Positions 21,532 through 31,315 are shown, counted from the stretch's first letter. The stretch is DNA of 36,678 nt from Streptococcus sp. (GCA_003521145.1 DOTL01000051.1:1-36678), one strand, 5' to 3'. Numbers and translations are program-made. The notes: generated by a model not told the origin, from the sequence alone.

Positions 21532-22650
21532 TTAAATAATTCCTTTTCGTACGACGACACCAACACCTTCTGGTGCCCAGGCCGCAACGATGGTTGGTTG
21601 GTCAGCTTTTCCTTGGACTCGAATCCAACCTAGTCCTGAGAAGACAATATCTGTCTTATCTTTGACAGTAAATTCGTGACGAACAAGTTTTGGAAAATCA
21701 GTCAATTCCTTTGGTCCCGGAGGCATAAGGAGACTTCCAACATGCTTATCATAGAAGGCATCTGCGCCTTCAAGTTTAGTACGATGTAGCCTCAAGTTAT
21801 TATCAAAGAAGGCTGTAAAACCTTGCTTATTCCCATCAATAAAGTCAAAGCGACCTAGTCCGCCTAGGAATAGAGTCTGCCCTGCATTTAACTGATAAGT
21901 CTTCGGTTTGATTTCCTTCTTAGGACTAACGTACTTGAGATCCTTGGCTGACAGATAGTGCGCCATCTGGTGGCGGTGGATAATTCCTGGCGTATCAAAA
22001 ATGTATGTACCATCATCAAGCGGAATTTCAATCTTATCAAGGGTTGTTCCAGGGAAACGAGAGGTCGTGATAATATCTTTGTCACCTGTGATTTCTTTGA
22101 TAATCGCATTTATTAAGGTTGATTTACCAACATTCGTCACACCGACAACATAAACATCACGACCCTTACGGAGTTTTTCAATACGCTTAATCAACTCTTT
22201 AATGGCGTGATGATTTTGGGCAGACGTCAACATGACATCCACAGGACGCATGCCTTCTTCATGGGCACGTTCTGTCAACCATTGGGTTACCTTTCCATCT
22301 TTAACAGATTTAGGTAGGATATCCTTTTTATTTCCGACCAGAAGCACATCATTACCAGAAACAAATCGTGACAAGCCTGGAATGATTGATCCATTAAAGT
22401 CGAAAATATCAACGACATTGACAACAAGGGCGTCACTGTCTCCAACTTCATGAAGCAATTTTAAAAATTCATTATCTGTGATGTGGACATCCACAATTTC
22501 ATTGTAATGACGAAGGCGGAAACAACGTTGACAGTACAATTCACCTGTTTCTTCAGCTTTTTTTATAGAGCTAGTGGGTGTGTAACCAGCCTTTTCTTTA
22601 TCTTCTGTTTGAATTTGGGCTCCACACCCAATACAAAATAATTTTTCCAT
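21532..22650 (-). CDS. yqeH: Ribosome biogenesis GTPase YqeH
   Basis: A 372-residue circularly permuted GTPase required for 30S assembly. The N-terminal zinc finger is CIGCGAQ..CQRCFRLRHYNE. G motifs occur in permuted order: G4 GNKKDILPK and G5-like SAQNHHAI first, then G1 GVTNVGKST, G2 region RFPGTT and G3 DTPG. The C-terminal domain is the family's RNA-binding half. Its ATG overlaps the yqeG stop by one base (TAATG), showing translational coupling. The next gene of the conserved cluster, yhbY, lies beyond the palindromic elements. Confidence 0.95.
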   Translation of the reverse strand: MEKLFCIGCGAQIQTEDKEKAGYTPTSSIKKAEETGELYCQRCFRLRHYNEIVDVHITDNEFLKLLHEVGDSDALVVNVVDIFDFNGSIIPGLSRFVSGNDVLLVGNKKDILPKSVKDGKVTQWLTERAHEEGMRPVDVMLTSAQNHHAIKELIKRIEKLRKGRDVYVVGVTNVGKSTLINAIIKEITGDKDIITTSRFPGTTLDKIEIPLDDGTYIFDTPGIIHRHQMAHYLSAKDLKYVSPKKEIKPKTYQLNAGQTLFLGGLGRFDFIDGNKQGFTAFFDNNLRLHRTKLEGADAFYDKHVGSLLMPPGPKELTDFPKLVRHEFTVKDKTDIVFSGLGWIRVQGKADQPTIVAAWAPEGVGVVVRKGII

Positions 22651-23177
22651 TAAATTCCTTTGTTGAAGGTCATTGGACCATATGATTTTTCAATCTTTTT
22701 CCACATGCGACGTTCACGCCAACGGTTAAACTTGGTTACCCAAGCATCTGATTTCACCAAAGGCTTGACAAAAATCGATCGAATTCCAGCTCTGTGACTA
22801 GCTCTAATGTCAGTCATTAGCTGGTCTCCCACCATAACGACCTCGTCTCGATTAAAGTGGTAACGCTCAATCGCTTCATTAATACCTTTAGTGAAAGGCT
22901 TCATGGCACGACTCACGAAATCCACATGGAAATTGGCAACCGCACGTTCAACACGTTCATATTTATTGTTAGAGACCACAACTACCGGAATATCAGCCTC
23001 TGTCATCTCATCCAACCAAGCACGTAGCTCAGGGGTCCCATCAGGGTTGTTCCAAGCAATCAAGGTATTGTCCAAATCGACCAAGACGGCACGAATACCG
23101 TGTTCACGTAGCTGGTCAGGTTTCAAATCATAAACAGCCTCCACCATAAAATGGGGCCTGTAATCGTCTATAGTCAT
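22650..23177 (-). CDS. yqeG: YqeG family HAD IIIA-type phosphatase
   Basis: A 175-residue HAD-superfamily phosphatase. The nucleophile motif is VLVDLDNTLIAW (DxDNT), the second motif VVVVSNN, and the acidic motif EVVMVGDQLMTDIRASHRAGI with the conserved Lys in AMKPFTKGI. The substrate of bacterial YqeG is unknown; its relative in yeast makes phosphatidylglycerol (Gep4). It heads the operon: GGAGAGAAA precedes the ATG and a promoter lies about 30 bases further up. Confidence 0.93.
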   Translation of the reverse strand: MTIDDYRPHFMVEAVYDLKPDQLREHGIRAVLVDLDNTLIAWNNPDGTPELRAWLDEMTEADIPVVVVSNNKYERVERAVANFHVDFVSRAMKPFTKGINEAIERYHFNRDEVVMVGDQLMTDIRASHRAGIRSIFVKPLVKSDAWVTKFNRWRERRMWKKIEKSYGPMTFNKGI

Positions 23178-23206
23178 TTTCTCTCCAAAATGTTAGTTCA
23201 CCTCTT

Positions 23207-23215
23207 ATTCTACCA
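23207..23215 (-). promoter_or_regulatory. Extended -10 promoter of yqeG
   Basis: TGgTAGAAT on the minus strand (23215-23207); no strong -35. It is the only promoter-like site seen for the yqeG-yqeH run. Confidence 0.5.
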
Positions 23216-23285
23216 TATTTTTAAGATTTCTGTGTGGGACTTAAGTCCTATTTTTTAAGAACATCCTTTACAGAACAATAAAGAA

Positions 23286-23309
23286 AAGAGCCACAATCAC
23301 TCGGGCTCT
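23286..23309 (-). terminator. Terminator of the EamA transporter gene
   Basis: AGAGCC and GGCTCT pair around a loop of about ten bases and are followed on the minus strand by TTTTCTTT. It begins a few bases after the stop codon at 23314. Confidence 0.7.
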
Positions 23310-23313
23310 ATCT

Positions 23314-24231
23314 TTATCTTTGAATTTTCTCTTCTTTTTTAAGGGCTACTAAATCCTTAAGCGAAATGAGAATGACGGCAAGAACAATTAAAATCATTCC
23401 AAGCATATCAATGGCAAAGAAGTGGTCACCCATGATTAAGACCGTTAAAATGACAGATGCCACAGGTTCTACCGAAGCTAAAAGACTCCCTTTTACGGCT
23501 CCAACCATGATCATCCCCTTAAGGAAAACCGTATAGGCAAATACTGTCCCGATAAAAACCAAGCCAAAGAGTGCTAAAAGATTTCCACTAGTCAAGGGTA
23601 GCTCGTACTTCCAGGCTTGGATAGCAATCGGAAAGACCATCCCACCGAGCAGCATTCCTAGACCGATGACAATCAGACTGCCCCACTTTTCGATAGCCTT
23701 AGCAGGCAGTAAGATATAGAGTGCATAGGTGACCGCTGAAAAGAGACCCCAGAATAAACCAATAGGTGTGATTGCCAACTCAGTCACCTGACCATGCGTT
23801 GCAATGATAAAGGTTCCCGCAATAACCATGATAATTGCCACTAACTCTGAGACCGTTGGAAATATGCGGTTCTTAGCACACAAAAAAGCCAGAATAAGGA
23901 CTGGTGTGACATACTGTAAAACTGTCGCAGTTCCAGCGTTGGTGTAGTGAACAGCACTAAGATAGGCATACTGATTCAAGACCAGACCAAAGAGAGCAAA
24001 TAAGGCGATACTTACTAAGGTTTTCCTATCTTTAATAGCTTGTACTAATTTATTTCGCTGCCTAAAAAAGACCGAAGCCGTTAGTAAAGTACCAGCCAGA
24101 ATCAAACGTAAACTCGTCAGAAGATTGACGTTAATCCCATGATCCATCAGGTATTGGCCAGAAACCCCTGAGATTCCCCAGGCAATCCCAGCAGTTATGA
24201 CCATCAGACTACCTTTTAGCGTCTTTGACAT
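23314..24231 (-). CDS. EamA (DMT superfamily) transporter
   Basis: A 305-residue inner-membrane protein with ten hydrophobic segments in two EamA repeats, for example LMVITAGIAWGISGVSGQYL (N-terminal repeat) and TPIGLFWGLFSAVTYALYILL (second repeat). The short tail is basic (VALKKEEKIQR). DMT family members export amino acids, metabolites or drugs; the substrate cannot be read. The start is placed at 24231 because TTGGAGGCGATT immediately precedes that ATG. It is separate from the broken dehydrogenase upstream, with a terminator between. Confidence 0.88.
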   Translation of the reverse strand: MSKTLKGSLMVITAGIAWGISGVSGQYLMDHGINVNLLTSLRLILAGTLLTASVFFRQRNKLVQAIKDRKTLVSIALFALFGLVLNQYAYLSAVHYTNAGTATVLQYVTPVLILAFLCAKNRIFPTVSELVAIIMVIAGTFIIATHGQVTELAITPIGLFWGLFSAVTYALYILLPAKAIEKWGSLIVIGLGMLLGGMVFPIAIQAWKYELPLTSGNLLALFGLVFIGTVFAYTVFLKGMIMVGAVKGSLLASVEPVASVILTVLIMGDHFFAIDMLGMILIVLAVILISLKDLVALKKEEKIQR

Positions 24232-24273
24232 AATCGCCTCCAAAATCCATTTGTTTCTGTTATTGTAACACAA

Positions 24274-24303
24274 AAAGGTCGAAATAAAACTGTTTCGACC
24301 TTT
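24274..24303 (-). terminator. Terminator after the butanediol dehydrogenase pseudogene
   Basis: Eleven-bp perfect stem AAAGGTCGAAA / TTTCGACCTTT, 8-base loop, T run on the minus strand. A second copy of TTCGACCTTTAT lies just beyond, at 24313-24324. Confidence 0.85.
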
Positions 24304-24328
24304 ATCTATTCATTCGACCTTTATAAGC

Positions 24329-25374
24329 TTATTCTGGTTTAACTAAGATCTTAATTTGAGATTTATCTTGTGTCAATTCAACAAAGCCTTCTTCAACGAT
24401 ATTATCCAATTTAATTTTCTTAGTAACCAATTTATCAGCAGAGAAGTAGCCTTGTCCCATCAATTCTAATACTTTAGGGAAGAAGTCACGGTAGGCAATA
24501 ATTCCTTTGAGAGATTTTTCTTGGATAGCGAATTCATTTGAATTGATGCTAGCTTCACGTTCCCAAATAGATACGACCATACATTCCCCCAGCTTTATGA
24601 ACAGCTGCAAGGGCTTGACCTAAAACAACTGGAACCCCAGTAAGCTCATAAGAAACATCTGCGCCACCACCTGTCAAACGATGAATAGCTTCTACAACTG
24701 TTTCTCCTTCTTCTGGGCGAGCAACGATTGCTCCCAATTCTTCTGCTTTCGCTTAACGTTCAGGAGACAATTCAACCGCATAGAGTTTTGATGTACCTGC
24801 TGCACGACGGGCTTCAACGATCAAAAGACCAATTGGACCCAAGCCAAAGATAACAGCTGTATCCCCAGCTTTCAAAGCAGATTGACGGACTGCATACACA
24901 GCTACAGCAACAGGTTCTGTAAGAGCGGCTTGTTCATAGCTCAAGCTATCTGGAATCACATGGACAAGATTCTCTATCAAGGACACAGTATTTAGCATAA
25001 CCACCATCTGCAGCGAGGCCGACGAAGTTCAAGTTTGGATCAAGGTTATAATCACCAATCAAGTTATGCTCTGCAAGAATTGGTTCGATGGTTACACGAT
25101 TGCCAACTTTGACACGAGTCACATCACTTCCTACTTCTACAATCTCACCAGAGAATTCATGTCCCAAAGTAACCGGTGCTTTTTGACCAGAATAAATATG
25201 TTCTTCCGTTGGAATGAAGATTGGTCCATCCAAGTATTCATGCAAATCTGTACCACAGATCCCTGTGAACTTAACTGCCACTTTTACTTGATGAGGCTGT
25301 ACTTCAAGTACTTCCACTTCTTCGATACAACCGTCTTTCGCTGCATGCCAGCGAGCTGCTTTCATAGTAGCCAT
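24329..25374 (-). pseudogene. (R,R)-butanediol dehydrogenase, three inactivating lesions
   Basis: Pieces in three frames together cover a full zinc-dependent medium-chain dehydrogenase of about 350 residues. The intact part shows the catalytic zinc ligands (CGTDLHE, GHEFSGE) and, after the break, the NAD-binding VIFGLGPIGLLIVEARR. Lesions: an indel near 24971-24976 (after DRES, where LVHVIPD should follow), a TAA at 24753-24755 where CAA (Gln) is expected after ELSPER, and one extra G in a run of five (24586-24590) before ECMVVSIW. The start at 25374 has AAGGAG upstream. An intact cre site lies about 60 bases upstream, so the gene was probably under CcpA control. The enzyme reduces acetoin to 2,3-butanediol; this strain cannot make it from here. 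Confidence 0.92.
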
Positions 25375-25435
25375 ATGATGATCTCCTTGTTTTCGCAATT
25401 TTGGGTTTTCTTTTCAGGAAACTTTATATATTAAC

Positions 25436-25450
25436 TTGCAAACGTTTTCT
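25436..25450. promoter_or_regulatory. cre site (CcpA) upstream of the dehydrogenase pseudogene
   Basis: TTGCAAACGTTTTCT fits WTGNAANCGNWNNCW at every position. It lies 62 bases upstream of the old start codon, a place suited to repression by CcpA when glucose-like sugars are present. Confidence 0.8.
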
Positions 25451-25534
25451 TTTTGCTTGTCAAGGAAAAAGGGATCAAAAGAAAATGAGGGAAGTCCCCT
25501 ATGAAGTACCTCCGTAATCTAAATAATAGTTACC

Positions 25535-25918
25535 TTATTTCTTTTTGATTCGAGACACCTCTATCCACCAACCCACAATCCAGCCAAGAACTAAAAGATA
25601 ATTTTCAAGCGCTCCAACAGCATTGACTGAGTGATGATATTGAAGATAGCTAATAAAATGATTGGTCCCAATACCTAGACCACCAAGAATCAAAGCAAGC
25701 AGAACAGCTCTCAGATAAAATTAATCGTATTTGAGGTTAACGGCAATTAGGATGACCAGAACCGCCACATTCCAAATACCAATCTCCCTCTGCCATCCAA
25801 CTGAAATACCGTACCCCGAATGACTTCTCATATAGTTTGGAAAGAATAGCTGAAAAATAATGGCACCAGTCATGGCGAGGATAACTAGGATAAATAAGAC
25901 TCTTAAGAATTTGTTCAT
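25535..25918 (-). pseudogene. Small membrane protein gene cut by one stop codon
   Basis: From ATG 25918 (AGGAGCAACCCT upstream) the frame reads a signal-like helix FLRVLFILVILAMTGAIIF, a second helix at AVLVILIAVNLKYD, then TAA at 25721-25723. The same frame continues without further stops for 61 codons (YLRAVLLALILGGLGIGTN, then YLLVLGWIVGWWIEVSRIKKK) to TAA at 25535. The original protein was thus about 127 residues with four membrane helices. A single substitution explains the break. The family (small four-helix hypothetical) is unknown to me. A 65-residue product could still be made. Confidence 0.8.
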
Positions 25919-25977
25919 AGGGTTGCTCCTAAAATCTTCTATAAAAATATTCCCAACTAGTCTAATACAAATATTGC

Positions 25978-26006
25978 AAATAAAAAACCAACCTTTCGGC
26001 TGGTTC
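25978..26006 (-). terminator. Terminator of gatCAB
   Basis: AACCAGCC and GGTTGGTT pair (one G-T wobble) over a GAAA tetraloop, followed by TTTTTATTT on the minus strand. It begins nine bases after the gatB stop. Confidence 0.88.
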
Positions 26007-26014
26007 TTTATCTA

Positions 26015-27457
26015 TTACTCTTCTTTCAATTTAGCCAATTCTTGAGCAAGTAACTTGAGGGCTACTTGTGGGTTAGCTTGGCCTTTGGTTGCTTTCATAA
26101 GGAAGCCTGTGAAGGCTTTGTCAGCGTTACGTTTACCTGACTTGAAGTCAGCTACGGCTACTTCGTTGTCTGCAAAGACTTGGTGGATGATTGGGATCAA
26201 GACTTCAGGGTCTGAAATCTGTACCAATCCGGCTTTTTCAACGTATTCACGCGCACCGCCACCGTTTTTCGCCAAATGAACGAAGACTTTCTTGGCAATC
26301 TTAGAAGAGATGGTGCCATCTTCGATGATGGCAATCATTTCGACCAAGTTTTCTGGTGTCAACTCGATTTCTTCCAGCGTTTTACCTTCTGCGTTCAAGA
26401 ATTGTGCGACTTCTCCTTGGAGCCAGTTAGAGACTTGTTTGGCATCGCCACCAAGGGCTACAGCTGCTTCAAAGAAGTCAGAAGTGACTTTCGTCGCTGT
26501 CAATTGGTTGGCATCATAGTCAGACAAGCCAAGCTCTGCCACATAGCGAGCACGACGGTCTTTTGGAAACTCTGGCAACTCCGTACGCATTTCCTCAATC
26601 CACTCATCTGAGATTTCAAACAATGGAAGGTCTGGTTCTGGGAAGTAACGGTAATCCGCTGCCCCTTCTTTGACACGCATAAGGATAGTGCTCTTGTTGG
26701 CCTCATCATAACGACGTGTTTCTTGACGAATGACACCACCTGAACGCAAAATTTTTGCTTGACGCTCCACTTCGTATTCAAGACCTTTACGCACGTTTGA
26801 GAAAGAGTTCAAGTTCTTCAACTCCGTCTTGGTACCAAATTCCTCTTGGCCGTATGGGCGAAGGGAAATGTTGGCATCCACCCGCATTGATCCTTCTTCC
26901 ATCTTGACGTCAGAAATGCCAGTGTACTGGATGACTTCTTTCAAAGCTGTCAAATAAGCATAGGCTTCTTCCGGAGAACGCATATCTGCTTCAGAGACGA
27001 TCTCGATCAATGGTACTCCTTGACGGTTGAGGTCTACATAAGAGAAACCGTCTGTTCCGTGGGTGTTCTTGCCGGCATCTTCTTCCAAGTGGGCACGTTC
27101 AATCCTAATTTTCTTAGTTGAGCCGTCTTCCAATTGCACTTCAATCCACCCATTATAACCGATAGGCTCATCAAATTGCGAAATTTGGTAGGCCTTTGGA
27201 TTATCAGGGTAGAAATAGTTCTTACGGTCAAAGTGCATGTGCTGATGGATATCCATATTCAGGGCCAAAGCAGCCTTGATACCAGCGTCCACAACACCCT
27301 TGTTCAAGACAGGAAGCACCCCTGGGAAAGACCAGTCAATCACATTGGTATTGGCATTTTGCTCGTTCCCAAAGTGGGCAGAGGTTGGTGAGAAAATTTT
27401 TGAGTTTGTATTCAATTCAACGTGGACTTCAAGTCCGATGACTGTTTCAAAGTTCAT
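26015..27457 (-). CDS. gatB: Asp/Glu-tRNA(Asn/Gln) amidotransferase subunit B
   Basis: The 480-residue tRNA-binding subunit of GatCAB, which turns mischarged Glu-tRNA-Gln and Asp-tRNA-Asn into the correct amidated forms. It has the start FETVIGLEVHVELNT, the kinase-like site GVPLIEIVSE and RVDANISLRPYGQ in the cradle domain, and the helical YqeY-like tail (about 390-480). Its ATG overlaps the gatA stop by one base (TAATG). Last gene of the operon, closed by a terminator. Confidence 0.97.
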   Translation of the reverse strand: MNFETVIGLEVHVELNTNSKIFSPTSAHFGNEQNANTNVIDWSFPGVLPVLNKGVVDAGIKAALALNMDIHQHMHFDRKNYFYPDNPKAYQISQFDEPIGYNGWIEVQLEDGSTKKIRIERAHLEEDAGKNTHGTDGFSYVDLNRQGVPLIEIVSEADMRSPEEAYAYLTALKEVIQYTGISDVKMEEGSMRVDANISLRPYGQEEFGTKTELKNLNSFSNVRKGLEYEVERQAKILRSGGVIRQETRRYDEANKSTILMRVKEGAADYRYFPEPDLPLFEISDEWIEEMRTELPEFPKDRRARYVAELGLSDYDANQLTATKVTSDFFEAAVALGGDAKQVSNWLQGEVAQFLNAEGKTLEEIELTPENLVEMIAIIEDGTISSKIAKKVFVHLAKNGGGAREYVEKAGLVQISDPEVLIPIIHQVFADNEVAVADFKSGKRNADKAFTGFLMKATKGQANPQVALKLLAQELAKLKEE

Positions 27458-28923
27458 TAATTGTCACCTCCGAAAATAAGGGGTTGTTGCTTGTGGTAGT
27501 ACGTTGTTGCTTCAAAGGCTGCTGCAGCTTGGTAGATGGTTTCTTCAGAATACTTAGGACCGATCAACTGCAAACCAACTGGAAGACCTTGCGCAAAACC
27601 TGCGGGAATCGAAATTCCTGGAAGACCTGCCAAGTTAACTGGAATGGTCAACAAGTCAGCCAAGTACATGGCAACCGGATCATGGTTGAGCGAATCCAAA
27701 TCAAAGGCTACGCTTGGAGCTGTTGGACCAAGAATGAGGTCGTAATCCGCAAAGACTTTTTCGAAGTCTTGGATAATAAGGCTACGAACTTGACCTGCTT
27801 TCTTGTAGTAAGCATCGTAGTAACCAGATGACAAACTAAAGGTACCCAGCATGATACGGCGTTTGACTTCATCACCAAAGCCTTGGCTACGAGTGTTTAC
27901 ATAGATGTCATCCAAGTTCTTGGCATCTTCCGCACGGAAACCATAGCGAATGCCATCGAAACGTTGCAAGTTTGATGAAGCTTCAGATGAAGCAATGATG
28001 TAGTAAACGGCAACCCCGTATTTAGAATGAGGCAGGCTGACTTCTTCGACAGTTGCTCCCAATTTCTCAAAGTGCTTAGCTGCACTAAGGATAGTTTCTT
28101 TGACTTCTGGGTCAATTCCTTCACCGAGGTATTCCTTAGGAAGGGCAATCTTCATGCCCTTGATTTCTTGACCAATTTTAGAAGTAAAATCGGCTACGCG
28201 TACTGGCGCTGAAGTTGAATCTTTGGCATCTTCACTGGCAATGACATTGAGCAATTGGGCATTTTCCTTAACGGTTAGTGAGAAGGTACCAATTTGGTCA
28301 AGTGAGCTACCAAAGGCAATAAGACCGAAACGTGAAACAGTTCCATAAGTTGGTTTGAGACCAACAATCCCGTTGAAGGCAGCTGGTTGGCGAATAGAAC
28401 CACCGGTATCAGAACCAAGAGACAAACGAACTTGTCCTGAAGCGACAGAAGCTGCTGAACCACTAGAAGATCCACCAGGCACCTTGCTATGGTCCCAAGC
28501 ATTCTTGGTTGGCCCATAGTAAGAAGTCTCACCAGATCCACCCATGGCAAATTCATCCATGTTGGTCTTCCCGATGACAATCATATCTTTGGCTTTTGCA
28601 TTGGCAACAGCTGTCGCATCAAAGATAGGCTCGTAGTTGTAGAGCATTTTTGAAGCCGCAGTCGTCAATATACCATCCGTTGAGATATTATCTTTGACAG
28701 CGAGTGGAATCCCTGACAGGAGGTTATCTTTATCGATTCCTTTTTCGTCAATAGCCTTAGCTTGGGCAAGTGCTGCTTCTTCAGCTACCGTCACAAAGGC
28801 ATTGACGGCTTCTTCACGTGCCTTAATATCGTCAAGTGTCGCTTGGGTCAATTCGGTTGCTGAAATTTCCTTAGAGACAAGGAGGTCGTGCAACTCTTCA
28901 ATGGTTTTATTGTTGAATGACAT
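27457..28923 (-). CDS. gatA: Asp/Glu-tRNA(Asn/Gln) amidotransferase subunit A
   Basis: The 488-residue amidase subunit, which frees ammonia from glutamine. The amidase signature is intact: the catalytic Lys in IPLAVKDNI (about 77), and GGSSSGSAASVASG with the cis-Ser and nucleophile Ser (about 150-160, followed by GSDTGGSIRQPA). Its ATG overlaps the gatC stop by one base and its stop overlaps gatB, so C, A and B are made in equal ratio from one mRNA. Confidence 0.97.
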   Translation of the reverse strand: MSFNNKTIEELHDLLVSKEISATELTQATLDDIKAREEAVNAFVTVAEEAALAQAKAIDEKGIDKDNLLSGIPLAVKDNISTDGILTTAASKMLYNYEPIFDATAVANAKAKDMIVIGKTNMDEFAMGGSGETSYYGPTKNAWDHSKVPGGSSSGSAASVASGQVRLSLGSDTGGSIRQPAAFNGIVGLKPTYGTVSRFGLIAFGSSLDQIGTFSLTVKENAQLLNVIASEDAKDSTSAPVRVADFTSKIGQEIKGMKIALPKEYLGEGIDPEVKETILSAAKHFEKLGATVEEVSLPHSKYGVAVYYIIASSEASSNLQRFDGIRYGFRAEDAKNLDDIYVNTRSQGFGDEVKRRIMLGTFSLSSGYYDAYYKKAGQVRSLIIQDFEKVFADYDLILGPTAPSVAFDLDSLNHDPVAMYLADLLTIPVNLAGLPGISIPAGFAQGLPVGLQLIGPKYSEETIYQAAAAFEATTYYHKQQPLIFGGDN

Positions 28924-29225
28924 TAGGCATCTCCTCCATCTTCTAGGATAGCTGGCACCTTGATGTAGTAGTTATCTTTTTCAGGTACATTTTTAAACAA
29001 GCGGTCACGGTCTGTCCCTTTTTCAGCAACATCCGGACGCAATACGGTCTTACGATCCGCCATAGTCGTTGTTGGTGCCACACCGGTTGTGTCCACTTCT
29101 TCCAACAATTCCACCATGTCGACAATCTTCGACAAGGTTGTCGCAAACTCAGCTGTCTCTTCTGGAGAGAATTTCAATTTTGAAAGATTGGCAACGTGGG
29201 TTACCTCTTCTTGCGTAATTTTCAT
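28923..29225 (-). CDS. gatC: Asp/Glu-tRNA(Asn/Gln) amidotransferase subunit C
   Basis: The 100-residue GatC belt that holds GatA and GatB together. It reads MKITQEEVTHVANLSKLKFS, then MVELLEEVDTTGVAPTT and LRPDVAEKG, the usual blocks. ATG 29225 is chosen because AAAGGAAGCAAG directly precedes it and other GatC proteins begin at this point. An extended -10 (TGgTAAAAT, 29275-29267) lies about 42 bases upstream and would drive gatCAB. Confidence 0.96.
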   Translation of the reverse strand: MKITQEEVTHVANLSKLKFSPEETAEFATTLSKIVDMVELLEEVDTTGVAPTTTMADRKTVLRPDVAEKGTDRDRLFKNVPEKDNYYIKVPAILEDGGDA

Positions 29226-29266
29226 CTTGCTTCCTTTCGTGAAATGATGATTTTTCAATACTTTCT

Positions 29267-29275
29267 ATTTTACCA
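29267..29275 (-). promoter_or_regulatory. Extended -10 promoter of gatCAB
   Basis: TGgTAAAAT on the minus strand with no strong -35, about 42 bases before the gatC ATG. Confidence 0.5.
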
Positions 29276-29363
29276 TAATTAGGCCTATTTTGCTTGGAGG
29301 ATAAAAAAACTGTAGTAACTTTTTGTCAATACAGTTTACAGAGATAGAGCTTTTTCAAAACAC

Positions 29364-29822
29364 TTATCGTATGGCTATCAAGAGCTTTCTCCAATCCTCT
29401 AGGATTTCTGGTTTCAAATACTGTTTTTCCAGGTTATATGAGACTTGGTGCATAGACTCAAGATCATTTTCTAAGGCAAGTACAATTTTGTCTGCCATCT
29501 GAGAAACAAGTAGGTTCTCATCCATAGTTTCGCTATAAGGAACCGGAAAGCCGTTTTTACCATCTTTGATGAAAGTTGGATTGCCGTAAAGGGCGTCAAA
29601 ACCAACCAAGGCTAGACCTGCTCCCACCGCTTCTATCAGAGTCAAGCCAAAGGTTTCCCACTGAGAGGCGGTGACATAAAGTTCATACTGTGGGTAAACT
29701 TCACGCAAATCCGCATGACCCCGAAGTTGGATGAAGTCACCTGCCCCAAGAGTATCAATCAGATCTTGTAGATTCTCTTGCTCGCCACCTTTGCCGTAGA
29801 TATCATTAGTCGAGAACTCACA
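29364..29822 (-). pseudogene. C-terminal stump of a GT4-type glycosyltransferase
   Basis: About 153 codons of a retaining glycosyltransferase C-terminal (nucleotide-sugar-binding) domain: IYGKGGEQENLQDLID, then LRGHADLREVYPQYELYVTAS, QWETFGLTLIEAVGAGLALVG (the ExxxxGLxxxEA motif) and GKNGFPVP. This resembles GtfA-like enzymes, which are about 500 residues long. The N-terminal two-thirds are missing: the open frame ends directly at the stop codon of the beta-glucosidase pseudogene (29825-29827), with no start codon or ribosome site. A deletion or recombination joined the two. Confidence 0.82.
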
Positions 29823-29824
29823 CC

Positions 29825-31265
29825 CTATTCTACAGAGGCACCATTACTTGCGATCACTTCTTTGTACCAGTAAAATGATTTCTTTTTAGAGCGTTTAAGG
29901 CTACCATTACCTTCATTGTCACGGTCTACATAGATAAAGCCATAACGTTTCTTCATTTCACCAGTTCCAGCAGAAACAAGGTCGATACAGCCCCCCAGGT
30001 TGTGTAACCCCAAAGCTCTACACCATCTTCATTAATAGCATCACGCATAGCCTTGATGTGGGCTGCCAAGTAGTCGATACGATAATCGTCTTCAAAATAA
30101 CCATTTTCATCTGGCATATCCACAGCACCAAGCCCATTCTCAAAGATAAACATCGGTTTTTTGTAACAATCCCAAATAGCATTGAGGGTAATACGAAGAA
30201 CCAGTGGGTCAATTTGCCAACCCCACTCTGAAGCTTCCAAATATGGATTTTTAATAGAGGCAAAGATATTTCCAGCAGTCTTTTCATTAACTTCTGGATC
30301 ACCTGAAGCCACACGACTTGCATAGTAAGAGAAGGAAATAAAATCAACAATATGCTCTTTAAGAAGGGCCAAATCTTCTTCAGTCATCTCAAGCTCAATG
30401 CCATCACATTTCCACTGCTTCTTAGCATAATTTGGATACTCTCCACGAGCCTGGACATCAATGAAGAAATAGTTACTACGTTCTTCTTGCATGGCTGCCC
30501 AGTAGTCACGTAGGTGGGGTGTATTTGGATAATATTGACCTGCTGCCAACATACAACCGACCTTATTTTCAGAGTCAATCTCATGAACCAATTTCGTCGC
30601 CATAGCTGAGGCTACCAACTCATAGTGAGCATCCTGATATTTAACCTGCTCCTCATTCTCACCCTCTTCAAAGCAGAGTCCTGCTCCCATAAATGGGGCA
30701 TGGAGAATCATGTTGATTTCATTGAAAGTGAGCCAGTACTTAACCAAACTTTAAAGCGTGTGAAAAGGGTACGGCAAAGATTTTTATAGAAGCCAAGCAT
30801 CTTACGATTAAGCCATCCTCCATACTCGGTAATCAAGTGCATTGGACAATCAAAGTGTGTGATCGTCACCAAAGGTTCAATGCCATGCTTGTGACATTCC
30901 TTGAAGAGGTCCTCGTAAAAGGCAAGCCCAGCTTCATTTGGCTCAGCCTCATCACCCTTAGGAAAAATACGTGACCAAGCAATAGAAAGGCGATAGGTAT
31001 TAAAGCCTATTTCACCAAAGAGAGCAATATCTTCCTTGTAACGGTGGTACATATCGATACTTTCCTTGGCCGTATAAAAATAACCATCCTCAAAATCAAA
31101 CATCTTGCGACGTCCAGTGATAATGGAAAGGCGATCCTCACCAATTGGTACCACGTCAACATTGGCTAAACCACGCCCTTCAGCATCATAGGCACCTTCA
31201 CATTGATTGGCTGCTGTCGCTCCACCCCACAAAAATCCATCAGGAAAAGTTAATTTTTTAGTCAT
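29825..31265 (-). pseudogene. bglA: 6-phospho-beta-glucosidase (GH1), two frameshifts
   Basis: Three frame segments add up to a full glycoside hydrolase family 1 protein of about 480 residues. Visible: PDGFLWGGATAANQCEGAY, YRLSIAWSRIFPKG, the acid/base region WLTFNEIN, the nucleophile block MFIFENGLG, and the C-terminal IDLVSAGTGEMKKRYGFIYVD. Lesion 1 is loss of one base after TRFK (about 30748). Lesion 2 lies in a run of six G (29991-29996) in the TTWGC segment. The enzyme would cleave PTS-imported beta-glucosides; no PTS gene is nearby. The start codon with GAGGT upstream and a near-consensus cre site are still present. Confidence 0.92.
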
Positions 31266-31315
31266 TATTCTACCTCTTATGATTCAAGATTATTTCGGTA
31301 ATGGTATATAATAAT

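Noticed and set aside
24313..24324. Second copy of the bdh terminator arm as a target-site duplication
   Set aside because: Too short, and no mobile element lies between the two copies.
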